A stretch of DNA of 64,000 nt, from positions 12,524,001-12,588,000 of the forward strand of contig JAPNXP010000002.1 in the NCBI GenBank assembly GCA_028753945.1, given 5' to 3'. This stretch comes from Hexactinellida sp. DTS-2022 (lineage: Eukaryota; Porifera; Hexactinellida). Of the stretch, positions 48,829 through 59,540 are shown piece by piece; within the stretch, counting starts at the first letter, position 1, and each line of letters begins with the position of its first letter. The position numbers and the translations under genes are program-made. The notes below the pieces were generated by a model. The model searched no databases and was not told where the DNA came from. It worked only from the letters and a program-made list of their open reading frames with translations.

Positions 48829-49911
48829 TTTTTTTCGCCAAGTCATCATCACTATGAAGGTGTTAATTATTTCAAAAAGGTGTTACAGAAGGCATCGACC
48901 CTTAGAGTGGTGGAAGTTTCCATTTAGTTCACTTCATTTTAGAGATATTCAAGTTTGAGTAGAATATAATAGATGATGACTCAGCATTTTTTATGTGAGT
49001 GTTGGTTCATCACCCAACATCAACTAACCCATTTTAAATATCGAATTAACAAAATTGAAAAAACACATTTTTTTAACGATGTCATCATCACCTCAAGGTG
49101 TCAAGACCCACTTGTATAGGTGGTGCGTGCCATAAGGACCAATTGATAAATTGAAAGTTTGTTTATATCTGATATAATTTCTGAGATTAATGAAATTTAG
49201 CTAATTAGTATAAATATTTAATTAATTTATTAATAATTTAACACCAATATTATGTATATCAAAATAAATGAAGTTCAATTATTTGCAATTATTATTAATT
49301 TTAATTTCATTTCATTATAATAATTGAATTCAGCGCACTCGATAACCCCAATAATCTAATTGGAACCGTCTCTATAAGTTAAACACAGAACGAATTAATT
49401 ATAATTAAATATGTCATGTATCCATTGTGCAAGAATATTCTAAGCAGAAATAAATATAATCACATAATCTGTCGTTGTTATGGAATGTAAAATCTTAGTT
49501 TTCTATTAGAAAATAGAAGCCTACTCGATCTCACAAGTTGAATCAATATAATAATAACGAGTTGAAACAATAGAATTAGATTTAACACTTCAATTGAACT
49601 GAAGTGTTAGTAAACAAAGGGATTTTGCAACTCAATTGTGGCACAAACGAAGCGCAATTTGAAAATTCGTGCACTGTGAAAAGGTGTAGAATTTAATTCT
49701 CTATCGAATGCATATAAATTAAATATTCTCGCACTATTTAATGTTATTTTTCCAATATTAAACAGGTGCAAAAATGTGTCCAAAAAATGTAATAAAAATC
49801 GTGACCCCAGGTGCACATCTGTAACTCATGAGACACATATCCTGAAAATTTCAGTTCTTAGTTACTAAAACTCTGTTCTGTGGAGGATCTACGGACCAAT
49901 AATAATAATAA

Positions 49912-50030
49912 CCAAAGCACTAAGACCAATACTGGGCCACTATACTATAGTATAGTCGGCACAGTAATAACTAACCAAAGCACTAAGATTAGAACTGGGC
50001 CACTATACTATAGTATAGTCGGCACAGTAA
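49912..50030 (+). repeat. Palindromic minisatellite, 2 copies
   Basis: Left halves AACCAAAGCACTAAGACC and ACTAAGATTAGAACTGG; both keep the 18 bp palindrome. Confidence 0.9.
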
Positions 50031-50034
50031 TAAA

Positions 50035-50151
50035 ATCCAAAATTGCAGCCTGTGCCGACGCATGTTCCTTTGGTGGCACTATATTTTTGTGGTTGTTTAT
50101 TGATAGTGCCTCCAAAGGAACATGCTGTCGGCACAAGCTGCAATTTTGGAT
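50035..50151 (+). repeat. Array hairpin 22
   Basis: 3' arm CACAAGCTGC, unmatched. Together with its downstream unit it repeats 46305-47500 at +3730 bp. Confidence 0.92.
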
Positions 50152-51241
50152 TTTTTTTCGCCATGTCATCATCACTATGAAGGTGTTAAATTATTTCAGA
50201 AAGGTGTTTCAAAAGGCAACGACCCTTAGTGAGTTGTAAATTTCTTTTATGCTCACTTCATTTCAAAGATATTCAAGTTTCAGTAGAATATAATAGCTGA
50301 TGACTCAGCATTTTTTATGTGAGCTCTGGGTCATCACCCAAAACGAACCGACCCATTTGAATTATATAATTCACAAAATTGTGAAAACACATTTTTTTTA
50401 CGATGTCATCATCACCTCAAGGTGTCAAGACCCACTTGTAGAGGTGTTACGTGGCATAAGGATCAATTGATAAATTGGAAGTTTGTTTCTATCTTATTTG
50501 ATTTCTGAGATTTATGATATTTAATTAATTAGTATAAATATTAATTAATATTATTTATAATTTAACACCAATTTCAATGTCAACTTACAATTATTAAATT
50601 AAATTATTTTGTCATGAATAATAAATTAATTATTTTGTTATCAAATTTCAATTAAGCACTCTCGATAACCCCTAATAAACAAATTATAAGCATCTATATA
50701 AGTAATATACTGACTGAATTAATTATAATTAATTACGTCAGTATATTAACAGTCCAATAATATTCTCGCAGAAGTAAATATAATCACATAATCTGTCGTT
50801 GTTGTGAAATATATAATCTTTTTTTTCAATTGGAAAATAGAAGCCTACTCGATCTCACAAGTTGAATCAATATAATAATAACGAGTTGAAACAATAGAAT
50901 TAGATTTAACACTTTCAATTGAACTGAAGTGTTAGTAAACAAAGAAATTTCAACCCCAATTTATGGCATGAATCAAACCTATTAGTAAAAACTTTCATCT
51001 CCCATCAGATGGAGAATTTTATAGTGAATCCAATGGTGAAAAGAAAATTGGGGGTTTAGTATAACATTCTTTGAGTTATGGACCAGACAAAATTTGAAAG
51101 GTGTCAAAAAAGTCCAAAATTTGTTAATAAAAAATCGTGACCCCAGGTGCACATCTGTAACCCATGAGACACCTGTCCTGCAAATTTGGGTTGTTAGTTA
51201 ATTAAACTCTGTTCTGTGGATGAGCTACGGAAGAATAAAAA

Positions 51242-51358
51242 ATCCAAAATTGCAGCCTGTGCCGACGCATGTTCCTTTGGTGGCACAATATTTTGTTGTT
51301 GGTTTATTGATAGTGCCTCCAAAGGAACATGCTGTCGGCACAGGCTGCAATTTTGGAT
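51242..51358 (+). repeat. Array hairpin 23
   Basis: Full hairpin; loop side GGCACAATA. Confidence 0.92.
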
Positions 51359-52443
51359 TTTTTTTTTCGCCATGTCATCATCACTATGAAGGTGTTAAAT
51401 TATTTCAGAAAGGTGTTTCAGAAGGCAACGACCCTTTAGAGTGGTGGAAGTTTCCATTCAGCTCACTTCATTAAAGAGATATTCAAGTTTCAGTAGAATA
51501 TAATCTGTAATGACTCAGCATTTTTTAAGTGGGTGTTGGGTCATCACCCAACATTAACTAACCCATTTTTAATATCGAATTAACAAAATTGTAAATACAC
51601 ATTTTTTTAACGATGTCATCATCACCTCAAGGTGTCAAGACCCACTTGTATAGGTGGCACGTGTCATAAGGACCAATTGATAAATTGAAAGTTTGTTTCT
51701 ATCTTCTATGATCTCTGAGATTTATGATATTTAATTAATTAGTATAAATAATTATTAATATTATTTATAATATGACACCAATTTCAATGTCAACATACAA
51801 TTATTAAGTTCAATTATTTTGTCATAAATAATTAATTAATTAATTTGGCTATCAAATTTCAATTCCGCACACTCGATAACCTCTAATAAACAAATTGGAA
51901 GCATCTATATAAGTCATATACTGACTTAATTAATTATAATTAATTACGTCAGTATTTTAACAGTGCAAGAGTATTCTTGCAGAAGGAAATATAATCACAT
52001 AATCTGTCGTTGTTATGGAATGTAGAATCTTAGTTTTCAATTGGAAAATAGAAGCCTACTCGATCTCACAAGTTGAATCAATATAATAATAACGAGTTGA
52101 AACAATAGAATTAGATTTAACACTTTCAATTGAACTGAAGTGTTAGTAAACAAAGGAAACTTGCAACTCAATTGTGGCACAAACTAAGTACAATTTGAAA
52201 ATTCGTGCACTGTGAAAAGGTGTAGAATTATATTCTCTATCGAATGCATATAAATTTAATTTCGGGTACTATTTATTGTTCCTGTTTCAATATTAAACAG
52301 GTGCAAAAATGTGTCCAAAAAAATGTAGTAAAAAATCTTAACCCCAGGTGCACATCTGTAACCCATGAGACACTTGTCCTGAAAATTTCAGTTCTTAGTT
52401 AATTAAACTCTGTTCTGTGGAGAGGATACGGAAGGATAAAAAA

Positions 52444-52560
52444 ATCCAAAATTGCACCCTGTGCCGACGCATGTTCCTTTGGTGGCACTATATTTTATTG
52501 GTTGGTTATTGATAGTGCCTCCAAAGGAGCATGCTGTCAGCACAGGGTGCAATTTTGGAT
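52444..52560 (+). repeat. Array hairpin 24, matched substitution in both arms
   Basis: 5' arm GCACCCTGTGC pairs with 3' arm GCACAGGGTGC; consensus is GCAGCCTGTGC / GCRCAGGCTGC. Confidence 0.92.
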
Positions 52561-53303
52561 TTTTTTTCGCCCAGTCATCAACGCCCAAGGTGTGAAGAAC
52601 CATTTGTTAATTGGTCGGAGTTACAAGGAACGGTAGATAAATTTGAAGTTAGTTTCTATCATAAACCATCAAGAGTTTAATGCCATTCATTCATTATGTA
52701 TTGATAATAAAATATATTATCAGGAATTTATTTTAGCAATGTTATCCACGGTTGGTTGAGTTGAGTCAACAAATTCCTTATATTATTATAATTTATTTAA
52801 TCCATTGTATAGTAATACTAGAATTAAATAGAAGCCAGCTGGAATTTATTAGTTGAATCAATTTAATTATCGCAAGTTGAAACAATAGTGAAAGATTTAA
52901 CAAGTTAAATCAATATAATTATTACAAGTTGAAAAATGGAATTAGATTTCACAGTTTTACTGAAATTGAAGTGTGAGTAAACAAAGAAATTTCAAACCAC
53001 ATTTGTGGCAGAAATAAAAATCTTTATTAAAAGTTCTCTTCTCCCATCAGACGCAGAATTTTATGGTGAATCCAAATGTGAAATAAAATTTGGGGGTTTA
53101 GTAAAACATATTTTGAGTTATGGACCAGACAAATTTTGAAAGGTGTTAAAGATGTGTCAAAAATTTGTTAATCAAAAATCGTAACCCCAGGTGCAAATTA
53201 GACGGTCCCATCGCATCTACATGCCAAGTTTCAGCCCATCAACTATAAAGCTCAGGCCAGGGCACCGTCTACGGAGAAAAAAAAAAAAAAAAAAAAATAA
53301 TAA

Positions 53304-53760
53304 AGGCAGTGATTCCAATACTGGGCCACTATACTATAGTATAGTCGGCACAGTAATAATAATAATAACTAACCAAGGCAGTAAGATTAGAACTGGGCCA
53401 CTATACTGTAGTATAGTCGGCACAGTAATAATAACTAACCAAAGCACTAAGATTAGAACTGGGCCACTATACTATAGTATAGTCGGCACAGTAATAACTA
53501 ACCAAAGCACTAAGATTAGAACTGGGCCACTATACTATAGTATAGTCGGCACAGTAATAATAATAACTAACCAAAGCACTAAGATTAGAACTGGGCCACT
53601 ATACTATATTATAGTCGGCACAGTAATAACCAAGGCAGTAAGATTAGAACTGGGCCACTAGCCCACTATACTATAGTATAGTCGGCACAGTAAAAATAAT
53701 AATAAAGGCAGTGATTCCAATACTGGGCCACTATACTATAGTATAGTCGGCACAGTAAAA
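53304..53760 (+). repeat. Palindromic minisatellite, 7 copies, array edge
   Basis: Seven copies at roughly 55-70 bp spacing, five with left half TAAGATTAGAACTGG and two with GTGATTCCAATACTGG. No hairpin follows. A 22-base A run precedes it (53277-53298). The open frame across it is an artefact. Confidence 0.92.
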
Positions 53761-53908
53761 AGTAAATGATTAGGAGATTGCATTTATAGTAGCGTCTCAG
53801 TCTATCAGAGCGCCTCAAAATATCACAGCGTAATTTGCAATAGCACAGCCATAGTTTATACAAGTGTATCCTACGAGCGCCTCAATATACGATAGTGCCT
53901 CAAAATAC

Positions 53909-54280
53909 TAGGGCTGAAACCAATAATCGAAATGTAACGAATTTTCGAAATTTTTCTAAACGAACGATATTCGAATATTCGTTCGTTTGGATAACTAAGC
54001 ATTAAATCAATTTCAAGACACAAAATACATTGGGAAATGGGTTTTTAACTTTTTATCAATGTTACAATGGTTTAATAATAGTTGCAAAGTGTATTATAAA
54101 CAAGTTAGATAATAATCAGCTAGTATAGGTTGGAATTTATATTTACGATCTCTCCAAACTAAACAAAAGTAACGTTGTTGTCCAAAAGTACTCAACGAAT
54201 ATTCGTTTGGAAACGAACTAATATTCGTTCAATCATTTCGAACGAATATTCGAATATTCGGTATATTCGTTTCAGCCCCA
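53909..54280. mobile_element. 372 bp hAT-type MITE, TAGGGCTGAAAC family, copy 2
   Basis: Inverted ends TAGGGCTGAAAC / GTTTCAGCCCCA with a perfect 8 bp duplication CAAAATAC (53901-53908, 54281-54288). ACGAATATTCG motifs repeat at both subterminal regions. Same family as 18232-18588. Confidence 0.92.
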
Positions 54281-54419
54281 CAAAATACTATACAACAGAA
54301 TTACAGTTTATTTTATCCCAGTATTGATATGTCGTCTTGCAAAAACTATCAAGCCAATTCCAATTTAACTACAAAAGCTACCCATCCTTTAGAACCAATA
54401 TTGGTTACAGCCAAGGTTT

Positions 54420-54610
54420 GGTCAGTATCTCCTCACAATGACAGACTATTTTACAAAAATATTTCGCAACCCGGTTGCTTAAAACAAATGAGGCGCCCGA
54501 AGTTGCTGCTGTTGCCATATATTATTTCCATCTACTGCCCACTGGGTGCACCTGTTAGGATAATTACAGAGAATGGAACTTCTTTCGCGAGCAAAGTACG
54601 TAGATGTTTA
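54420..54610 (+). pseudogene. Retroelement integrase core fragment
   Basis: The segment GAPVRIITENGTSFASK near 54545-54595 resembles the second catalytic-Asp region of Gypsy-type integrases (G-x-P-x-x-I-x-x-D-x-G-x-x-F), here with Glu in the Asp position. Upstream, in other frames, pieces such as TDYFTK and EAPEVAAVAIYYF fit the first half of the core. Frameshifts and stops make it dead. No LTRs or reverse transcriptase were seen nearby. Confidence 0.5.
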
Positions 54611-54639
54611 TATATAAGTAGTCTAGATTGCTAAGTTTA

Positions 54640-55690
54640 CTAATTTATTGAAAAATAGCAATGGATGAATTAGTAAATTACGGTCTCCTCTCACAGGTGT
54701 TAACAGACCCTCAGGGGGAGAGGGACAGGAGCGTGGGGTTCTGACTGCTCTGGGGAGAGACCAATCGTACTCATTTAGGAAACAGCTGATCGAGTCTCCT
54801 CTCAACAGGGAGTATCTACGGGCATTGGAGACCTGTCTCTTCGGGATGTCTGGGCCAGTCTGACGCAGGACCCCGAAAGGTATTCTCAAATACTCCCGGT
54901 TCGGAGATAGGACTGGTAACTTCGAGTCATTCAATCGCTGGTTCGGATTAGGATGGCAGGTTGTGTTTACGAGAGACGGATGGCTAGGTTGGGTATCAGG
55001 CAATCTCTATTTGCAGGTCTCCCTGACCTGTCCGAGCCAGTGGAGCCAAATTCGGATATCTGAACCAGTTCGTGTAAAGTGAAACTACTGAGTTGGAACA
55101 TCTCACCCTGCAATCAGGCTAGCTGTGGGAGGCTAGACAATTCCTGTCCGGCTGCTACAACAAATACGACATAGACACATTCCGCTTCTCTGAGTACGGC
55201 ATGGCAAGGAGTTCCTGAGGAGACAGGACATATATTTTCAAGGCTAAATCCAGCTGACCCTGCAGCTAGACTACTGAGCAAGCTGTCTCACATCCTGAGC
55301 GGAGTCAGTAGCGTTTGTGGATGCGATGAGTGACAGCGAGACACGTCCTTATGTTGTTCGGGATTGAGACACATGAGATAGCAACGGAATTGGCACACGG
55401 GAATGTCTATCTAAAATACCTGTAAGCTAGCAGAGAAGGAGTAGTTACAGATATAATTATTTCACAGTACGCTTAGTGTTCACTACTCACAAGCTCTCCA
55501 GGAGCTCGGTGTACTCTTCCATAGACGGGACAGGAATATATCTGCCCCTGGTACACTTTTTGTGTTCCAACCGAATGATGTGACTGAAGTCATAAACTAA
55601 CTTCACAGTTTGTCCAGTGGCTAGCTCTCCTAGTTGCGTCACCCCTAAGGAATTATGTCCTACACTACAAGGTGAGTACATGAGTTGATA
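54640..55690. other. GC-richer block of unknown origin
   Basis: Base composition rises to about half G+C, unlike its neighbours. Short protein-like stretches occur on the plus strand (LTALGRDQSYSFRKQLIESP near 54735; SGCYNKYDIDTFRFSEYGMA near 55150-55205) and on the minus strand (LGELATGQTVKLVYDFSHII, 55487-55681). They are separated by stops and frameshifts. I do not recognise a family. It may be a decayed gene of the retroelement upstream or another mobile element. Confidence 0.35.
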
Positions 55691-56430
55691 GAATTGAGAG
55701 TTGTGTTAGCCAAGCCAAGCAATGGAATTAGTTCTAAATTATGTTTAATTATAGTTTACTGTACAATGTCATTAAATGTATATGGAGTTTTAATTTAGGC
55801 GCGCTGAAAATTTAGTTGGATGAAATTATGGGTAGAGGTAACTTAATTTTTCCCATAAATATTGGCGCCAATAACCATGGAATAGACAGTCTGTTTATTC
55901 ACAAATGCTTACTATTTATACTGATTGATAGCCTATTATGAAAGCAAGGGTGGGTAGTTTATTCATTCTGAAGCTACGGTTACGATTCTTTTTCTAGCCA
56001 CGGTTAACCGGTTAATCGCCCATCTTATTAAATACAATTTATCCTATAATATTTTTCAAATATACTACAGAATAAAACAGCTTTATAAACTATAACCCCA
56101 TAAGCACATTAACAAGGGGCGGCATACCCGGTGCGGCTGGTGCGGCGAAGCCATACCACTTTTCAGGATGGTCAGCTTTGCTGTACCACCTCTATCTGTT
56201 CGAAATTAAACAATTTATTGATTATTTAATGATTTAGTAATCGCCTGATCACATTCAAATACCTGGTGCGGCGTCGCCGGACAAGATACAAATACTGTAA
56301 ATTATCCGCCGTACAACTTCGAAAGGACGTACAGCGCCTGTTATCTGATACATTTATGCAATTAAAAACAATGTTGTATAAGAAAATTTATTTAGTAGTG
56401 ACATCTAGGAAAAGGATTGGAGGTATTGAA
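55691..56430. other. Spacer, no gene recognised
   Basis: Contains a GGTTAACCGGTTAATCGCCC patch near 56000 and GGTGCGGC repeats (56125-56280) that may be MITE remains. No paired ends were established. Confidence 0.4.
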
Positions 56431-56541
56431 AAGTACTGAGAGCATGCTCAATAGGTATTGAGAGCATGCTCAAAGTTACCGAGAGCATGCTGATTAGGTA
56501 CTGAGAGCATGCTCATAATACTGAGCATGCTCTCAGTACTT
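56431..56541. repeat. 111 bp array of GAGCATGCTC palindromes with 20 bp inverted ends
   Basis: Begins AAGTACTGAGAGCATGCTCA and ends with its exact reverse complement. Between them, GAGAGCATGCT recurs about every 20 bp. No target duplication seen. Confidence 0.75.
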
Positions 56542-56603
56542 AGTCTATTTTTGTTAAATCAACTATATAATTTTGTTGAAGTGGTAAGCCACAAATACTA
56601 CAA

Positions 56604-57028
56604 ATGTGTATAATGGGAAAAAAGGAATCAACTGTGATGGTTCATAACCTGATAATGAAATACTTCAAAAGACCTCCACGAATCATAGTTTATGATAATG
56701 CGTGCAACATACACAATACGTGTATGATCTGGTATATTACTACGGTTTACAATACATGCTCAATTATTAATTTTGAAATTTACAGGGATCCCAATTTATT
56801 CCAAGAAACAACATTCTTAATTGACCGTTTCCATTCCCGGAATCACTGTTACAACATCTCTTATTCAATGAAATCAACCAAATGTGACACAATTGATGAC
56901 ATTAACTCTCAAGCTTGTGAATAACTATTCTCCGTTCTCAGACGAATATCAACACAAATTTATTTTATGAGGGTCGAAAATGTGTTCTACAATATAAGAT
57001 ATTTTTTGAATGTTTAAATAAATATGAA
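56604..57028 (+). pseudogene. KDZ-type transposase fragment (Zisupton-like)
   Basis: Reads RPPRIIVYDNACNIHNTC, then LFQETTFLIDRFHSRNHC, then INSQACE-stop-LFSVLRRISTQIYFM. This order (YDxAC, xxDRFHxxxH, NSQxxEQ-xSxLR) is the conserved core of KDZ transposases. A 54 bp GT-AG intron at 56732-56785 would join ...CMIW and DPNLFQ and remove the unrelated residues between. The Gln after Glu is replaced by TAA at 56922-56924, and the frame closes near 57028. The N-terminal part is absent. It converges with the Ulp1-like relic on the other strand, 120 bp away. Confidence 0.75.
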
Positions 57029-57201
57029 ATTCAAAAATTGTGAAAAGTAATAAAGATAACTAATACTCTTTCAAAAGATTCTTTCTAATACACTAAATTA
57101 TATTCAAACTATTGTAGTGTGGTGCATGAGTATCAAAGGAAGGTGGTCAGTCGCTGGTCACCGCCTTTTTTGTATCCGGAAGGCCCACACATGGCTTAAG
57201 A

Positions 57202-57446
57202 CAGAGTTGTGGATTGATTGATATTTCATTCAAATCCAAATCAAATCAAATCAAATCCAAATCAAATCAAATCAAATCCAAATCAAATCCAATTCAAATC
57301 CATCCAAATCAAATCCAAATCCAATTCAATCCAAATCAAATCCTTCCAAATCCAAATCAAATCCAAATCAAATCAAATCATTTTCCTTTTAAAATGCATC
57401 AAATCCATCCAAATCAAATCCAAATCAAATCAAATCCACAACTCTG
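57202..57446. mobile_element. 245 bp hAT-type MITE filled with a CAAATCAAATC motif
   Basis: Inverted ends CAGAGTTGTGGATT / AATCCACAACTCTG with a perfect 8 bp duplication GCTTAAGA (57194-57201, 57447-57454). Nearly all the interior is AAATC / AAATCC repeats. It disrupts the PHD-like finger of the Ulp1-like relic. Confidence 0.95.
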
Positions 57447-58623
57447 GCTTAAGATACCATCTTTGACAATTTGGGCACTCCACCATATTGTTGAATGCAT
57501 ATGTAGGTAAACGACAAACACACCATAGTGAGATTATGTATTGTCTCATTTCATATTGCACATTCAAATGCTTTCCCTGTATTGTTGGGAACTGAGTTAT
57601 TTTTTCTGATTTGAAAATTTCACTCAAGTGCTTTCTCATATTCCTCTGTCGCCATCTTACCTTTGAGGGATCAACTTTAACTGCCAATGAGAGGCAAACG
57701 GCTATCGCAAATAGTTCACAGTCAGCCCCGCCATTTTTCTGCTGAACTGATGCAATAGTTACATTTAAGTCACCGATTATCTGCCTATATAGAAAAGAAA
57801 GTGTTGTGTATCCAACTCCTTGCTAGTAGATCCCCCATACGTACAGCGAATCATAAAGAGAAAACTGCTCCGTAAGCGTCACATGAAGAACATACCCAGT
57901 GTAACTGGCCATCATGGTGTATTTGGACACTGGATTTCGGAGCCTTGATAAACAAGCGCCTCTAAAAATAATACATTTAGTAATTGTTTATGTATCTATA
58001 TTATTCACTAAGGGAAGCAAAACTATATCAAAACAGATCGGAAAAGTATGTATTAGCTATATTTACTTGTGATAAAATAGTGTCTAGGAGGCCTCGTATC
58101 TCCGGGTACGTATTCCTCAAAATTTCCTACAGAGATATGAATTTAATTAATAGTTGCAAGAAATAATGCCAAACAATTATATATTAATACATACTATGCA
58201 CTCTTTATCAACTTACACAAAATGCGTTGATAGTGATTTCAGTTAGAAAGATGTTAGGATCAGATAACTCAAGAACACAACGTGATCTTATTGTTTCATC
58301 TAATATCCTGGAAGTATCCAGTGTAACAAGTGGTGTTAGAGGCTTCACACCACACAAGGAAGCCAAGGTACTTGTTGAATGAAATTTCAAAGTAGATTCG
58401 GGTTGCGGATTGAGTAGCCCATGGAAAAGGGATTCATTAGAATCTTCAACTATTTCATCTAATGAAATTATGTCCTGGTGAATAGTACTAGGACTATTAG
58501 TAGCTTCCTTCGCTATTGTATCAGAACCAGTAGTATCAACACGAGGTGCTGGAATGATCCTTGCTGCAGGAATACTGAGGGCTGGAGAGTGACCATAATT
58601 CTTATAGCCCTAAGTATTTTAAT

Positions 58624-59540
58624 CATTGGCGGCTTAAGCACTGCGAACATGCGAGCACCTATATTTTCTCAGAAAATTTGGGCCTAACTATTTTTAAAGG
58701 CATCAACTGCATTTATAACATCAGTGATCAGAATATTCAGATATTCTATTTGGATTTAGTAGATACAGAGACCCCGCTTAATCGGCTCAAAATGGCCTGG
58801 TCCCGACTCCCGATGATACCTTATTAAGCGGAGTACAGTGGAGTCTCCGAATAACGGACACGTTGGGGAAATGGCTTCTGTCCGTTGTAGAGAGTTGTCC
58901 GCTTCTCGGAGACAGGTCCATAACTATTACATGTATGGTAATTTAAATCCGTTCCAAGAGGGGTGGCCGCTATAGAGGGGTTGTCCGCTTCTCGGAGTGT
59001 CCATTTTGGGAGACTCCACTGTATACTGTAAATTCTGTAATTACTATATTAATGGGCGTAAACTTCATCAAAATACCCATGGTGCCACGGCACTTGTTCA
59101 TTCCCTAGTTATATATTTTTCTGGATAACTATTCATTTTGTGTTTTTGTGTCTTAATTAAAAAAATATTTAGCTCGCCATCTGCTAAATTAAGTTTGTGG
59201 GGTTAATTTCGGTTTGAAAATGCCAGGGTGCCAGAAACCTTTGGCACCATGGCATCACAGCCGTCAGGGTGCCAGGCACCCGCCGCACACCCCAAGTTTA
59301 CGCCCCTGACTATATTAATAGTCACTTAGTCAGCTATTATTTGGGCCTATTTTTTGTTTACAAATGATTTTGGCACATTATACTTTTTGTTCTGTTGTAG
59401 CATATTATGATATCATTAGTTAATATAATGGCAAGTTCAACTAGTGAAAGATAATTAATTTAATTACATAGTATTTAAAGAAAATTTGGGCCTAAATGAG
59501 GAGTGCTCGCACCTACATCGAAATGCTTCCGCCGCCACTG
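58624..59540. mobile_element. 917 bp non-autonomous hAT element
   Basis: Ends CATTGGCGGCTTAAGC / GCTTCCGCCGCCACTG with a perfect 8 bp duplication ATTTTAAT (58616-58623, 59541-59548). Subterminal AAAATTTGGGCCTAA matches in inverted orientation. Removing it with one duplication copy brings LLIK and ILRA of the protease relic into one frame. Contains a nested MITE. Confidence 0.88.
58836..59021. mobile_element. 186 bp TA-flanked MITE (pogo/Tigger-like), nested
   Basis: Ends CAGTGGAGTCTCC / GGAGACTCCACTG with TA at 58834-58835 and 59022-59023. TTGTCCGCTTCTCGGAG occurs twice inside. A further related piece with CAGAGACCCCGCTTAAT lies just before it (from about 58769). Confidence 0.82.

Larger units (their letters stand above)
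25921..53760 (+). repeat. 28 kb tandem array of hairpin-bearing units
   Basis: Twenty-one units in plus orientation. A unit reads: CACTCGATAACCCC...ACGTCAGTATATTAA...GAAACAATAGAATTAGATTTAA...CCATCAGACGCAGAATTTTA...AACCCCAGGTGCA...CTACGGA-, then an A-rich tract with or without minisatellite, the ~117 bp hairpin, TTTTTTTCGCCA(T/A)GTCATCA, and an AT-rich tail. Hairpin-to-hairpin spacing is about 785-910 bp for short units and 1.19-1.53 kb for long ones; larger gaps are explained by inserted MITEs or minisatellite. Between 45.1 and 52.4 kb spacing is very regular (~1.2 kb). Upstream edges come in two types, one with GCAAATTAGACGGTC, one with GCACATCTGTAACCCATGAG. Open frames (SFGGTIF..., NPKLQP...) are hairpin shadows; I find no gene. 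Confidence 0.93.

Noticed and set aside
25924-53661. Dozens of 60-156 codon open frames in the array (SFGGTI..., NPKLQPVPT..., STKIRTGPLYYSIVGT...)
   Set aside because: All are translations of hairpin arms or minisatellite; the same string appears on both strands and in several frames and shows no codon conservation.
25921-53760. CRISPR-like array of repeats and spacers
   Set aside because: Units are 0.8-1.5 kb, diverged, in eukaryotic context, and the spacers are themselves repeats.
57214-57510. Lys/Asn/Gln-rich protein of 98 residues
   Set aside because: Translation of the CAAATC repeat in the 245 bp MITE.
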